Assembly: GCF_019504385.1 (NCBI RefSeq)
Contig: NZ_CP080590.1
Coordinates: 4,207,501 to 4,271,500, forward strand
Origin: Devosia salina
GTDB taxonomy: Bacteria; Pseudomonadota; Alphaproteobacteria; Rhizobiales; Devosiaceae
DNA length: 64,000 nucleotides
Reading direction: 5' to 3'
Shown here: positions 1 through 9,076 of the stretch, one piece after another
How positions within the stretch are numbered: the first letter of the stretch is position 1
Layout: each line of letters begins with the position of its first letter
Position numbers and translations under genes: made by a program
Notes under the pieces: model-generated
The model's database searches: none
What the model was told of the DNA's origin: nothing
What the model saw: the letters and a program-made list of their open reading frames with translations, nothing else

Positions 1-739
1 GGTCCTGCCCGGCCAGCGTGCGACGCTGCGCTCCGGGCAGGCCGCCGGCGACCCAATCGGCGCCGGCCTTCATGAAATCGAAGCTCTGATCGCCATCCAC
101 CACGAGGGCCGGCGCGGTGATGGCGGACCAGCGTGCGGGCGGCGTATCGCGCTCCCGCGCCTCGGCCAGCACGCGATAATCGTGCTCGATGGTCAGGCCG
201 ACCGCCGCAAAGGCGGGCCAAGCCGGCGACTGCCGGAACCCCTCCAACGCCTCTGCCGGCATCACATCTTCAAGAAACCGGATCATCATGTCCTCGGACT
301 GGCCGTCCCGGGCCAGTTCGGCCATGGCCGCGTGATCGTCTCGGTAGTCCTCGGCGCTTCGGGTCGGGTCCACCGGCGGCTCGTAGAGCACGAGGCCCTC
401 GATCATCCCGCCGAGCGCAGCCGCGGCCTCGACCGCCAGTACTGCCCCCGACGACATGCCGAAAAGGCTGGCGCGCCCCCCATGCGCGTCGATCAGCGCC
501 GCAATGTCCTCCACTTCGCGGGCGACTGCATAGGGCATGGTGTCCGTGGACTCGCCGCGTCCACGCCGGTCGTAGATCAGTATGGTGAAATGCGGCGCCA
601 GCAGCCGGGCGAGACCGGGCGTCCCGTCCTGGTCGATCGCCCGGTATTGCGTCGCGCCGGCAATGCAGACCAGGAGCGGTCCTTCCCCGAACATGTCGTA
701 GCCGATCCGCGTACCGTCCTTCGATATGACACTGGCCAT
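1..739 (-). CDS. alpha/beta hydrolase (3' part cut by window edge)
   Basis: The frame starts at the ATG complementary to 737-739 and is still open at base 1, so only about 246 residues are visible. The N-terminal strands end in YDRRGRGES, the usual alpha/beta-hydrolase turn. The nucleophile elbow GMSSG places the serine near residue 96. A late strand, LVVDGDQ, would hold the acid residue. The catalytic histidine lies outside the window. The substrate cannot be deduced. It is divergent from the GH3 gene across about 146 bp. The fold is clear and the function is generic. Confidence 0.85.
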   Translation of the reverse strand, partial: MASVISKDGTRIGYDMFGEGPLLVCIAGATQYRAIDQDGTPGLARLLAPHFTILIYDRRGRGESTDTMPYAVAREVEDIAALIDAHGGRASLFGMSSGAVLAVEAAAALGGMIEGLVLYEPPVDPTRSAEDYRDDHAAMAELARDGQSEDMMIRFLEDVMPAEALEGFRQSPAWPAFAAVGLTIEHDYRVLAEARERDTPPARWSAITAPALVVDGDQSFDFMKAGADWVAGGLPGAQRRTLAGQD

Positions 740-885
740 GAGCTGTCTCCCTTGTGGCAATACCGACACGACGAACCAAATGCGCCGCTTTCGACGCGGC
801 GGTCCCGCACCCGCCTTGTTCCTGTCCCTTTGCTGCTGATAAGCATTGGACAACAATAACCATAACAAGACGAGGAGCAGCGCCC

Positions 886-2559
886 TTGGCCGCCATCGAT
901 CTGACCGCCGCCCCTTTCAATCTCGATGACGAGGCGGTGGCCTGGGTGCACGAAACCCGCGACCGCCTGAGCCCGCGCGACAAGCTGGCCCAGCTCTTCG
1001 TGCTGCTCTCGCGGGAGGCGCCCGACGAGGCCCTGCAGGCGATCCGCGCCTTCAAGCCTGGCGGCATTACCCGCATCTTCTCGCCCGACCTGGCCGAGGA
1101 AATCGGCCTCATGCGCCAGATCGATAGCGCGGGCCCGGTGCCCATGACGGTCAGCGCCGATCTCGAAGGCAGCCGCATGAGCCTGCCCTTCGGGACCGAA
1201 GTGCCCAATCCGCTGGGCCTGGCCGCCGTGGACGATGTCGAGGCCACCACGGCCATTTCCACGCTGATGGCCGAGGAGGCCCGGGCGGTGGGCCTCAACT
1301 GGAGCTTTACTCCAGTCGTGGACATCAACAAGGCCTTCCAGAGTGCCATTGTCGGCACCCGCTCCTATGGCGATGACGTGGACCGGATCGAGCGCCATGC
1401 GCTGGCCCAGATCAAAGCGTTTCAGGCCAAGGGCGTCGCCGCGACCGTCAAGCACTGGCCGGGCGAAGGCTATGACGACCGCGACCAGCACCTGGTGACC
1501 ACGGTCAATCCGCTGTCCCTCGCCGAATGGGAAAAGACCTTTGGCCGCCTCTATCGCGCCGCCATCAATGCGGGCGTGATGAGCGTCATGTCCGCCCATA
1601 TCGCCTTCCCGGGCTTTGTGCGTGAACTCGACCCCGATGCTGGCGCCGACGCCTATCGCCCGGCGACGCAAAGCGCCGTGCTCAACCAGACGCTGCTGCG
1701 CGAGCGGCTGGGCTTTAACGGCCTCATCGTCTCCGACGCCACGCCCATGGCCGGTTTCGGCGATTGGGGCCCGCGTTCCGAGACCATCCCGCAATGCGTG
1801 ATATCGGGCTGCGACGTCATCCTGTTTTCCGACGACCCCAATGCGGACCTGATGTATCTGGTCAAGGCCGTGGCCGATGGCCGGCTGAGCCAGGAGCGGG
1901 TGGACGAGGCGGTGACCCGCGTATTGGCCCTGAAGGCGGCCCTGGGCCTTCACAAGGCGGACCGCCCCGAACCGGCTCTCACCAATGCCGAGGTCATCAT
2001 GGCGCGCGCCGACAGCAAGGCGACTGCTGCCGCTGTCACGGCGCGCGTCCCCACCCTGGTCAAGGACGTGGCAAACCTCCTGCCGCTCTCGCCCACTCGC
2101 CACAAGCGCGTGCTGATCTTTTCGACCGGGGCCGTGCAGCCTTTCGCGCCGGTGCCGCTGCCGCTCTCCCTGCCCGACCTGTTGCGGCAGGAGGGGTTCG
2201 AGATCACCGAGTTCACGCCCGACATGCAGGTCAACGCCAAGGATTTTGACCTGGTGCTCTACCTTCTGGCCGAGGAGACGCTGCTGACGCGGCAGCGCAT
2301 CTTCCTCAACTGGAAGGGTCTTACGGGCAATGTCTTTGGTGCCATGAAGCGCTATTGGCACGACGTTCCGACGCTCATGGTGTCGCTGGGCTTCCCCTAT
2401 TACCTCCACGACGCGCCGCGCGTGCCCACCTATGTCAACGCCTATGGCTCCAACGAGGACATGCAGGCCGCCGTGGTCGAATGCCTGATGGGCCGCAAGC
2501 CGTTTGAGGGCAAGAGCCCGGTGGATGCATTCTGCGGGAGTGAGCAGGGGAAGTATTGA
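886..2559 (+). CDS. glycoside hydrolase family 3 N-terminal domain protein
   Basis: A 557-aa GH3-type beta-glycosidase. I chose the TTG at 886 because GAGGAGC sits about 9 bases upstream, and residues upstream of it in the longer frame look non-coding. The GH3 barrel is evident: DLEGSRM near residue 92, KHWPGEG at 189-195 followed by DQH, and LIVSDATPM near 280 with the likely nucleophile Asp284. NagZ-type enzymes usually read KHFPGHG here, so the second His is replaced by Glu. About 200 C-terminal residues resemble the alpha/beta sandwich of GH3. There is no signal peptide, so it is probably cytoplasmic. The substrate is unknown; a beta-N-acetylhexosaminidase is one option. Confidence 0.85.
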   Translation: MAAIDLTAAPFNLDDEAVAWVHETRDRLSPRDKLAQLFVLLSREAPDEALQAIRAFKPGGITRIFSPDLAEEIGLMRQIDSAGPVPMTVSADLEGSRMSLPFGTEVPNPLGLAAVDDVEATTAISTLMAEEARAVGLNWSFTPVVDINKAFQSAIVGTRSYGDDVDRIERHALAQIKAFQAKGVAATVKHWPGEGYDDRDQHLVTTVNPLSLAEWEKTFGRLYRAAINAGVMSVMSAHIAFPGFVRELDPDAGADAYRPATQSAVLNQTLLRERLGFNGLIVSDATPMAGFGDWGPRSETIPQCVISGCDVILFSDDPNADLMYLVKAVADGRLSQERVDEAVTRVLALKAALGLHKADRPEPALTNAEVIMARADSKATAAAVTARVPTLVKDVANLLPLSPTRHKRVLIFSTGAVQPFAPVPLPLSLPDLLRQEGFEITEFTPDMQVNAKDFDLVLYLLAEETLLTRQRIFLNWKGLTGNVFGAMKRYWHDVPTLMVSLGFPYYLHDAPRVPTYVNAYGSNEDMQAAVVECLMGRKPFEGKSPVDAFCGSEQGKY

Positions 2560-2697
2560 CCCCCTCATCCGCCCTTCGGGCACCTTCTCCCACAAGGGGA
2601 GAAGGGGACTCGGAGTTGACGCAACCACCGGCTCACCCCTCTCCCCTTGTGGGAGAGGGTGGATCGGCCAAAGGCCGAGACGGGTGAGGGGTGTGGC
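2560..2697. repeat. paired extragenic palindromic repeat (locus 1)
   Basis: Two related units face each other between the convergent ends of the GH3 gene and folC. Each unit contains CTCCCACAAGGGGAGA or its complement. The left unit begins with CCCCTCATCCG, and the right unit ends with the complement, CGGGTGAGGGG. The arrangement resembles a BIME (paired REP units). It may also act as a two-way terminator for the convergent genes. Confidence 0.75.
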
Positions 2698-2699
2698 CG

Positions 2700-3989
2700 C
2701 TAGTCCGGCCGGGTGCCGTTCTTCGCCAGCACGTCCCCGGCCAGATAAAGCGACCCACAGATCAGCACGCGGGCATTCTCGATTTCCGCCGCCGCCCTGA
2801 GGGCGCTGGTGATCGAGCGCGCGGCCCTGGCCGGGAAGCGCTGGGCCCGGGCGCGGGCAGCGATGTCTTCGGCCTTGTGGGCGTTCTCCTCGCCCGGGAT
2901 GGTCAGGGCGATCACCTGCGCGGGATGCAGGTCGCGAAAAGCCTCGAGAAAGTCTTCCGGGGCGCGGGTGTTCATCATGCCCATGATCAGCACCAGCGGC
3001 CTTGGCGGCATGGCGGCGATGGCACGGGCCAGGGCCGCCGCGCCATGCGGATTGTGGCCCCCATCGAGCCAGAGTTCATGCCCCGGCGGCAGCAGGGCGC
3101 GCAGTTTCCCCTCGCGGAGCGGCTGCATGCGGGCTGGCCAGGTGACGCGCCGGAGGCCTTCGGCCAGGGCCGCCGCGTCCACCGGCAGGCCGAAATGGCG
3201 CGTTGCCGCGATGGCCAGGGCCGCGTTGTCGAACTGGTGCGGGCCGGGCAGGGCGGGCGGTGGCAGGTCAATGAGGCCTGACTCGTCCTGGAACACCAGC
3301 CGTCCATCCTGTTCGGAGCCGTGGAAATCCTCGTTCTGCCAGAGCGGGGTGACGCCCAGGCGCCGGGCAGCGCGCTCCAGCACCGGACGGGCCTCGTCGC
3401 GCTGGATGCCCATGACAGCCGGGGCGCCGGCCTTGAGAATTCCCGCCTTGCTGACGGCAATCTCGGCCACGGAATTGCCCAGGAACCCCTGATGGTCGAG
3501 ATCGATCGGCGTGATGATCGTGCCCAGCGGATGGGAGATGACATTGGTGGTGTCATAGGTGCCACCCATGCCGGTTTCGAGCAGGAGATAATCGGCCGGC
3601 GTTTCGGCAAAGAGTTTGAACGCGGTGACGGTGGTGACCTCGAAAAAGGTGATGGGATCGCCGTGATTGACCGCTTCCACCAGCTCCAGCGCGGCATTGA
3701 GCCTGCGCGTGCCGACCAGCTCACCGGCGAGGCGTATGCGCTCGTTGAACCGCACCAGATGCGGCGAATTATAGACATGCACCCTTTTGCCCGCCGCTTC
3801 GAGAAAGGCGCGCAGATAGGCAATGGTCGAGCCCTTGGCATTGGTGCCCGCGACGTGGATGGTCGGCGGCAGGTGGTCCTGCGGATTGCCCAGCCGCGCC
3901 AGCAGCGGCAGCATGCGATCGAGGCTGAGATCGATCAGCTTGGGATGGAGCTGGCTGAGGCGTTTGAGGATGGCGTCGGTGCGGGACAT
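2700..3989 (-). CDS. folC: bifunctional folylpolyglutamate synthase / dihydrofolate synthase
   Basis: A 429-aa Mur-ligase-family enzyme that adds glutamate to dihydropteroate and to folates in the cytoplasm. The ATP loop GTNAKGS is at residues 48-54. The substrate and metal region DHQGFLGNSVAEIA and the C-terminal LDGGHNPHG motif are in place. The segment usually written EKAGI reads SKAGI here. Length is normal. In many relatives folC follows trpA and accD; here neither neighbour is present and the gene stands between two palindromic repeat clusters. Confidence 0.95.
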   Translation of the reverse strand: MSRTDAILKRLSQLHPKLIDLSLDRMLPLLARLGNPQDHLPPTIHVAGTNAKGSTIAYLRAFLEAAGKRVHVYNSPHLVRFNERIRLAGELVGTRRLNAALELVEAVNHGDPITFFEVTTVTAFKLFAETPADYLLLETGMGGTYDTTNVISHPLGTIITPIDLDHQGFLGNSVAEIAVSKAGILKAGAPAVMGIQRDEARPVLERAARRLGVTPLWQNEDFHGSEQDGRLVFQDESGLIDLPPPALPGPHQFDNAALAIAATRHFGLPVDAAALAEGLRRVTWPARMQPLREGKLRALLPPGHELWLDGGHNPHGAAALARAIAAMPPRPLVLIMGMMNTRAPEDFLEAFRDLHPAQVIALTIPGEENAHKAEDIAARARAQRFPARAARSITSALRAAAEIENARVLICGSLYLAGDVLAKNGTRPD

Positions 3990-4033
3990 CTATGTCTCCG
4001 AAGTTGGCACGTTGCCGGTCACGCCACCGGCCC

Positions 4034-4163
4034 GGCTCCTCCCCCTTGACGGGGGAGGCTGGGTGGGGGTGCGACACGCATTCGGCGCCCGCCAATCCCC
4101 CACCCAGCTACGCTAAGCCCCTTTGGGGCAAGCTGCGCTGCCCTCCCCGCGAGGGGGAGGGTG
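4034..4163. repeat. paired extragenic palindromic repeat (locus 2)
   Basis: Between the start of folC and the end of pheT. The left half has CTCCCCCTTGACGGGGGAG followed by GCTGGGTGGGGGT. The right half carries the inverted counterpart, with CCCCCACCCAGC and then CCCTCCCCGCGAGGGGGAGGG. The two halves therefore form a head-to-head pair of about 40-bp units related to those at 7677-7800 and 39928-40046. Confidence 0.7.
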
Positions 4164-4168
4164 AAGAG

Positions 4169-6589
4169 CTACTTCCTGAGCTCGCCGCCCGTGGTCTTGG
4201 TTACCGCCGCGACGACCGCTGCCGAAACCTTGTCGATTTCCTCGTCGGTCAGGGTCCGCTCGCGCGGCTGCAGGGTCACCTCGATGGCCACCGATTTCTT
4301 GCCTTCGCCCACATGGGCGCCCTCGAACACGTCGAAAATGTCGACTTGCCTGATCAGGCCCTTGTCGGCGCCGCGCGCAGCCTTGAGGATGGACGCGGCC
4401 GGAACGGCACGATCCATGACAAAGGCGAAGTCGCGGCTGACCGGCTGGAACGGAGACAGCTCCAGCGCCGGCTTGGTGCGGGTCGCCTTCCTGCGCGGCT
4501 CGGGCAGGGCATCGAGATCGATCTCGAAGGCGGCCACCGGCCCCTCGATGTCGAGCTCGGCACAAAGGGCCGGATGCAGCTCGCCGAACCAGCCCAGGGT
4601 GATCTTGGGCCCGAGGGCAATGCGCCCGCCACGGCCCGGATGGCTCCAGCTGGCGGCTTCGGGCAGCACCTGCACCTTCTCGATATCGACGCCCAGCGCG
4701 TCGAGCACGGCGGCCAGATCGGCCTTGGCATCCCAGACGCCGACCTTCTCGGCCTTGCCGGACCAGTGGCGGCCAGCGCCATCCATCCCGGCCGTGCCGG
4801 TGCGGATGCCCGAGGCATAGGTGTGCTGGCCTTCGGGCTGGTCGGAGAGGAAGATCTGCCCCACTTCGAACAGGGCCACATCGGCAAAGCCGCGATTGCC
4901 ATTGCGGCGCGCACCGGCGATGAGGCCCGGCAGCAGCGAGGGGCGCATGTCGGTCATGTCCGAGGCAATGGCATTGGCCAATTGCCGGTCTTCCGTGCCG
5001 CCACCGAAGCGGGTGGCGTCGTCGTGTGAGATGAAGCTCCAGGTGACGGCCTCGTCGAGACCCCGCGCGGCCAGGGCGCGGCGGGCGATGCGGCGGCGGT
5101 TCTGGATCGTGGTCAGCATGAGCGGGGCGACATGGCTGAGGCGCGGCAGCGGCTCGACTGGCACATTGTCGACGCCAACCATGCGCATCACTTCTTCCAC
5201 AAGGTCCGCCTTCTGGGTCACATCCGGGCGCCAGGAGGGGACCTTCACCGCCCGCACCGGGCCATTGCCCTCCATGACAAAGCCAAGGCGGGAGAGGATG
5301 TCGGCAATACGGTCGGCAGAAATATCGAGCCCGGTGAGGCGCTTGACTTCGGCAAGCGGGAAATCGACGACCGTGTCAGGGAACACGTCCTCGCCAGAAA
5401 TGGCCGGCTCCATGGCCTCGCCGCCGCAGAGCTCGAGCACGAGGCGCGTCGCCAGTTCCATGCCGGGCTCGGTCAGGGCCGGATCGACAGAGCGCTCGAG
5501 GCGATAGCGGGCGTCCGAGACAATGCCGGTCTTGCGGCCGGACTGGGCGATGAGATCGGGGTCCCAGCTGGCGCATTCCATGAAGACATTGGTGGTCTCT
5601 TCGGTCACGCCCGAACGGATGCCGCCCATGATGCCGCCGAGGCACAGCGGACCCTTGTCATCGGCGATGACGGTCATGGTTTGGTCGAGCGTATAGATCT
5701 TGTTGTCCAGCGCATCGAATTCCTCGCCACGCGCATTGCGCAGCACCATCTGCCCTTCGACCTTGTCGGCGTCATAGGCGTGCAGCGGACGGCCCCAGCC
5801 TAGCGAGACGAGGTTGGTGATGTCGACGACTGTATTGATGGGCCTGAGGCCCACCGCGCGCAGGCGTTGCTGCAGCCAGTCGGGCGAGGGACCGTTCTTT
5901 ATGCCCTTCAGATAGCGCCCGGCGAACTTGCGGATGGCCTTGGGCTCGTCGGCGCCGAACTGGTGCGGCAGCGGCGCGATCGGGCTTTTGCCCTTGGAGG
6001 GGATGGGCGAGAAATCGGTGGTCTTCAGCGTACCGAGGCCAAAGGCGGCCAGATCGCGTGCCACGCCATAAACGCCGGTGGCGTCGCCGCGATTGGGGGT
6101 GATGGAAATGTCGAAGACCACGCCATCCATGCCGGCATAGTCGACATATTTCACCCCGATGGGCGCATCTTCGGGCAGCTCGATAATGCCGTCATGGTCT
6201 TCGGACAATTCCAGCTCAGCATTGGAACAGAGCATGCCGTTCGACACCTGGCCGCGGATATTGCCCTTGCCGATGGTCATGTCCTTGCCCGGAATATAGG
6301 TGCCGGGGAAGGCGAAGACGGATCTGAGACCGGTGCGGGCATTGGGCGCGCCGCAGACCACGTCGATCAATTCGCCGGTGCCCGCGTCGACCTTGCAGAC
6401 GCGCAGCTTGTCGGCATTGGGATGCTGTTCGGCAGAGACGATATGGGCGGTGACAAAGGCTTCGAGCGCCTTGCCCTGGCTTTCAATGCCTTCCACCTCG
6501 AGACCGATCATGGTCAGGGCCTTGCCGATTTCCTCGGCCGATGCGGTGGTTTCAAGGTGTTCCTTGAGCCAGTCGAGCGTGAATTTCAT
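4169..6589 (-). CDS. pheT: phenylalanine--tRNA ligase beta subunit
   Basis: An 806-aa large subunit of the alpha2-beta2 PheRS that charges tRNA-Phe. In order it shows an N-terminal start MKFTLDWLKEHL, an EMAP/tRNA-binding OB domain around 40-150, the B3/B4 editing region, B5, and a C-terminal anticodon-binding ferredoxin-like domain (FQPVSRDFAFVMD onward). Length is standard for bacteria. It is on the same strand as pheS but separated from it by the ASCH-exonuclease gene. The 12-bp gap to that gene suggests co-transcription. Confidence 0.97.
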   Translation of the reverse strand: MKFTLDWLKEHLETTASAEEIGKALTMIGLEVEGIESQGKALEAFVTAHIVSAEQHPNADKLRVCKVDAGTGELIDVVCGAPNARTGLRSVFAFPGTYIPGKDMTIGKGNIRGQVSNGMLCSNAELELSEDHDGIIELPEDAPIGVKYVDYAGMDGVVFDISITPNRGDATGVYGVARDLAAFGLGTLKTTDFSPIPSKGKSPIAPLPHQFGADEPKAIRKFAGRYLKGIKNGPSPDWLQQRLRAVGLRPINTVVDITNLVSLGWGRPLHAYDADKVEGQMVLRNARGEEFDALDNKIYTLDQTMTVIADDKGPLCLGGIMGGIRSGVTEETTNVFMECASWDPDLIAQSGRKTGIVSDARYRLERSVDPALTEPGMELATRLVLELCGGEAMEPAISGEDVFPDTVVDFPLAEVKRLTGLDISADRIADILSRLGFVMEGNGPVRAVKVPSWRPDVTQKADLVEEVMRMVGVDNVPVEPLPRLSHVAPLMLTTIQNRRRIARRALAARGLDEAVTWSFISHDDATRFGGGTEDRQLANAIASDMTDMRPSLLPGLIAGARRNGNRGFADVALFEVGQIFLSDQPEGQHTYASGIRTGTAGMDGAGRHWSGKAEKVGVWDAKADLAAVLDALGVDIEKVQVLPEAASWSHPGRGGRIALGPKITLGWFGELHPALCAELDIEGPVAAFEIDLDALPEPRRKATRTKPALELSPFQPVSRDFAFVMDRAVPAASILKAARGADKGLIRQVDIFDVFEGAHVGEGKKSVAIEVTLQPRERTLTDEEIDKVSAAVVAAVTKTTGGELRK

Positions 6590-6601
6590 CTGTGTAGCCT
6601 T

Positions 6602-7639
6602 TTAGCGGAAGTCGCTCTTGCTGCCTTGGATCGGCGGCAGGGCGGAAGAGAGTTTGAGGAGTTCGACCAGCACATTGGCAAAGCCGTTGGCGTCGTCGAT
6701 GGCCCTGTGGGTGTGGGGAATGTGGCCGTAGAATTCGGCCGGCAGCTTGCTCATCCCCCAATCGAGATAGGGCGCGCCGCGCAAAGTGCCTGCCATCGTA
6801 TAGAGGCAGATGCCACCGCCGCGAAAAATCTGGCGGCCCTTGAAGGGGCCGGAAAGGGCGCGGGTGCCGGCATATTCGTCGAGATAATGGTCCATCCAGA
6901 GACCATCAAAAATCATCGGCGCGGCCACGAAGACCTTCGGGCCGGGCAGCGACTCCACCCAATCGGCAAAGCGCGGCATGACCAGGGCGGGGTCTTCAGC
7001 GCCCTCGGTGGCGGCCTTCCAGGCCTCGGGCTGGGTCGCCCACCAGGCCATGGTGGTTTCGTTCTGCATCCTGTCCGAACGCGGCGTCAGCACCGCCTCG
7101 AACTCGCCATGGCGGGTGCCATCGGCCTCCACGGCGACGGAGGCAAAGCTCAGCATGGAATTGTGCAGCGGCGTCGGCCCGTCGCTCTCGATATCGGTGA
7201 CGATGAAGATCGGCCGCGCCACCTTTGCATAGAGATCGCGCCCGGCCGGGAGCACGGTCACCAGCCTGAAGGTCTCGCAGACGATTTCCATGTCCGGCGA
7301 AAAACCACCATTGCGGGCGAAATAGGCCTCATGGCCCGCCCGCCACTCGGCATAAGGCCCCTCGCCTTCGAGATCGGTGAAGCTGGGGTCGATATCGTCG
7401 AAGCGTTTCACCTCGACCGAGGTCGTTTCGATGACACAGACTTCCTCGCCCGCGCCATTGAGCACCACATCGCGGCGCCCGATTTCGGGCATGGGCTCGT
7501 CCCGGCCGATATCGCGCAAAGCGCCACAGGTCGCGGTCTTCTTGCCCGCCAGCACCAGCGCAAGCAGACGGTCAGCCAGCTCCGGGGAATCCCCGAAGCT
7601 GAAGCGGATGGGCCCCTTGGTGTCGGGTGTACTGGTCAT
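6602..7639 (-). CDS. ASCH-domain / DEDDh 3'-5' exonuclease fusion protein
   Basis: A 345-aa protein with two recognisable halves. Residues 10-130 form an ASCH domain: FSFGDSPELAD, then GKKTAT with Lys33/Lys34 and Thr35/Thr37, and Glu71 in VIETTS. These match the Lys/Thr/Glu set known from YqfB-type N4-acetylcytidine amidohydrolases. Residues 143-330 form a DEDDh exonuclease: Exo I is TDIES (Asp149, Glu151), Exo II is FDGLWMD (Asp245 or Asp250), and Exo III is HRAIDD (His311, Asp316). The gene sits between pheS and pheT, 12 bp before pheT. Activity on modified RNA or nucleotides is an inference. Frame and both domains look intact. Confidence 0.8.
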   Translation of the reverse strand: MTSTPDTKGPIRFSFGDSPELADRLLALVLAGKKTATCGALRDIGRDEPMPEIGRRDVVLNGAGEEVCVIETTSVEVKRFDDIDPSFTDLEGEGPYAEWRAGHEAYFARNGGFSPDMEIVCETFRLVTVLPAGRDLYAKVARPIFIVTDIESDGPTPLHNSMLSFASVAVEADGTRHGEFEAVLTPRSDRMQNETTMAWWATQPEAWKAATEGAEDPALVMPRFADWVESLPGPKVFVAAPMIFDGLWMDHYLDEYAGTRALSGPFKGRQIFRGGGICLYTMAGTLRGAPYLDWGMSKLPAEFYGHIPHTHRAIDDANGFANVLVELLKLSSALPPIQGSKSDFR

Positions 7640-7676
7640 CTGGATGCCTCAACCTGCCCGCGAGGCATGACCCATC

Positions 7677-7800
7677 GCCTCCCTCCCCCCTGTGGGGAGG
7701 GAATGAGGGTGGGGGTAGGCCACAAGCACAGTGTCTGCGGCGAGACACCCCCACCCTTGGCGCTGCGCGCCGTCCCTCCCCACAAGGGGGAGGGAGACGC
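7677..7800. repeat. paired extragenic palindromic repeat (locus 3)
   Basis: Between the fusion gene and pheS. The left unit contains CTCCCTCCCCCCTGTGGGGA followed by AGGGTGGGGGT. The right unit is the inverted form, with ACCCCCACCC and CCCTCCCCACAAGGGGGAGGG. The left unit matches one at 39997-40031 almost base for base. It falls inside what would otherwise be a pheS-pheT transcript. Confidence 0.75.
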
Positions 7801-7834
7801 AGGAGCCCAAAGAACGGGTTGACCTGTCGGCATT

Positions 7835-8965
7835 CTAGCTGCTCAGCCCCCCGAACAGCGTCGGCAGGTCGAGCGGGCGGAAGCCGTAATGGTCGAGCCA
7901 GCGCTGGTCCGCGTCGAAGAAGGCGCGCAGGTCCGGCATGCCGTATTTCAGCATGGCGATGCGGTCGATGCCGATGCCCCAGGCAAAGCCCTGGTAGACA
8001 TCGGGGTCGAGTCCGGCATTGCGGATGACGTTCGGGTGGACCATGCCGCAGCCCAGGATTTCGAGCCAGTCATTGCCCTCGCCGATCTTCACCTCGGAAC
8101 CCGAGCGGTCGCATTGCACGTCCACTTCCATCGAGGGCTCGGTGAAGGGGAAGAAGCTCGGGCGGAAGCGCAGCGTCACGCTCGGCACTTCGAAGAAGGC
8201 CTTCAGGAACTCTTCGAGCACCCAGCGCAGCTGGCCGATATGGCTCGACTTGTCGATGACAAGGCCTTCCACCTGGTGGAACATGGGCGTGTGGGTCTGG
8301 TCGCTATCATTGCGATAGGTGCGGCCGGGCATGACCACGCGGATCGGCGGGTCCATGGCCGGGGTAATGTAGGGCGCCGCCGGCTTTTCATTGGTCTTTT
8401 GCATGACGCGCACCTGCACCGGCGAGGTATGCGTACGCAAAACCTTCTTCACCCCGTCCGGACCCGGCTTCATGAAGAAGGTGTCGTGCATTTCGCGCGC
8501 CGGATGGCCTTCGGGGAAGTTCAGCGCGGTGAAGTTGAAATAGTCGGTCTCGATATCGGGCCCTTCGGCGATCGAGAAGCCCATGTCCGAGAAGATCGCG
8601 GTGATCTCGTCGATGGTCTGCGAGATCGGATGGATGCGGCCGCGCGCGGTGGGGGCGGGCTTGAGGGGCAGGGTGACGTCGACGGTCTCTGCGGCCAACC
8701 GAGCCTCGAGCGCCGCGGCCTTCAACTCTTCGCTGCGCGCTTCGATGAGACCGGCGATCTCGTTCTTGAGACCATTGATGGCCGGGCCGGCTGACTTGCG
8801 CTCTTCGGGAGCCATGGAGCCCAGCGTGGCGAGGAGGGCCGAAACGCTGCCCTTCTTGCCCAGCGCCGCAACGCGGACGGCGTCGAGCGCGGCCTCATTG
8901 TCGGCAGCGGCAATGGCGGCGGACAGTTCGGTGCGCAGGGTTTCGATTTGGGCTTCCAGGGACAT
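7835..8965 (-). CDS. pheS: phenylalanine--tRNA ligase alpha subunit
   Basis: A 376-aa class II synthetase catalytic subunit. I chose the ATG at 8965 ([11 protein letters not shown]), the usual family start. The longer frame would run through the rplT terminator. An N-terminal coiled-coil of about 90 residues is followed by the catalytic core: [10 protein letters not shown], then motif 2 with [15 protein letters not shown], and the C-terminal motif 3 [17 protein letters not shown]. It partners PheT. No Phe-rich leader peptide or T-box is seen upstream. Confidence 0.96.
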   Translation of the reverse strand: MSLEAQIETLRTELSAAIAAADNEAALDAVRVAALGKKGSVSALLATLGSMAPEERKSAGPAINGLKNEIAGLIEARSEELKAAALEARLAAETVDVTLPLKPAPTARGRIHPISQTIDEITAIFSDMGFSIAEGPDIETDYFNFTALNFPEGHPAREMHDTFFMKPGPDGVKKVLRTHTSPVQVRVMQKTNEKPAAPYITPAMDPPIRVVMPGRTYRNDSDQTHTPMFHQVEGLVIDKSSHIGQLRWVLEEFLKAFFEVPSVTLRFRPSFFPFTEPSMEVDVQCDRSGSEVKIGEGNDWLEILGCGMVHPNVIRNAGLDPDVYQGFAWGIGIDRIAMLKYGMPDLRAFFDADQRWLDHYGFRPLDLPTLFGGLSS

Positions 8966-9003
8966 CTTTATTCTCAACTCGGACTTTGTGGCGCGGTTAG
9001 AGC

Positions 9004-9047
9004 AAACAAAAACGCCCTGCGCCAGCCCTTCCGGGCGGCGCAAGGCG
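9004..9047 (-). terminator. intrinsic terminator after rplT
   Basis: On the minus strand CGCCTTGCGCC pairs with GGCGCAGGGCG around a GC-rich loop and runs into TTTTTGTTTG. It lies about 30 bp after the rplT stop and upstream of the pheS start, so some transcripts should stop between the ribosomal genes and pheS. Confidence 0.8.
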
Positions 9048-9076
9048 CGATTTTTGACCTCAGCGAAGCTGAAAGG

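Noticed and set aside
2560..7800. Possible CRISPR array from repeated GC-rich units
   Set aside because: Units occur as inverted pairs in separate gaps, without regular spacing or unique spacers, and no cas genes are present.
8966..9076. Phe-leader attenuator for pheS
   Set aside because: The hairpin there ends in a T-run and fits as the rplT terminator; there is no short Phe-rich reading frame.
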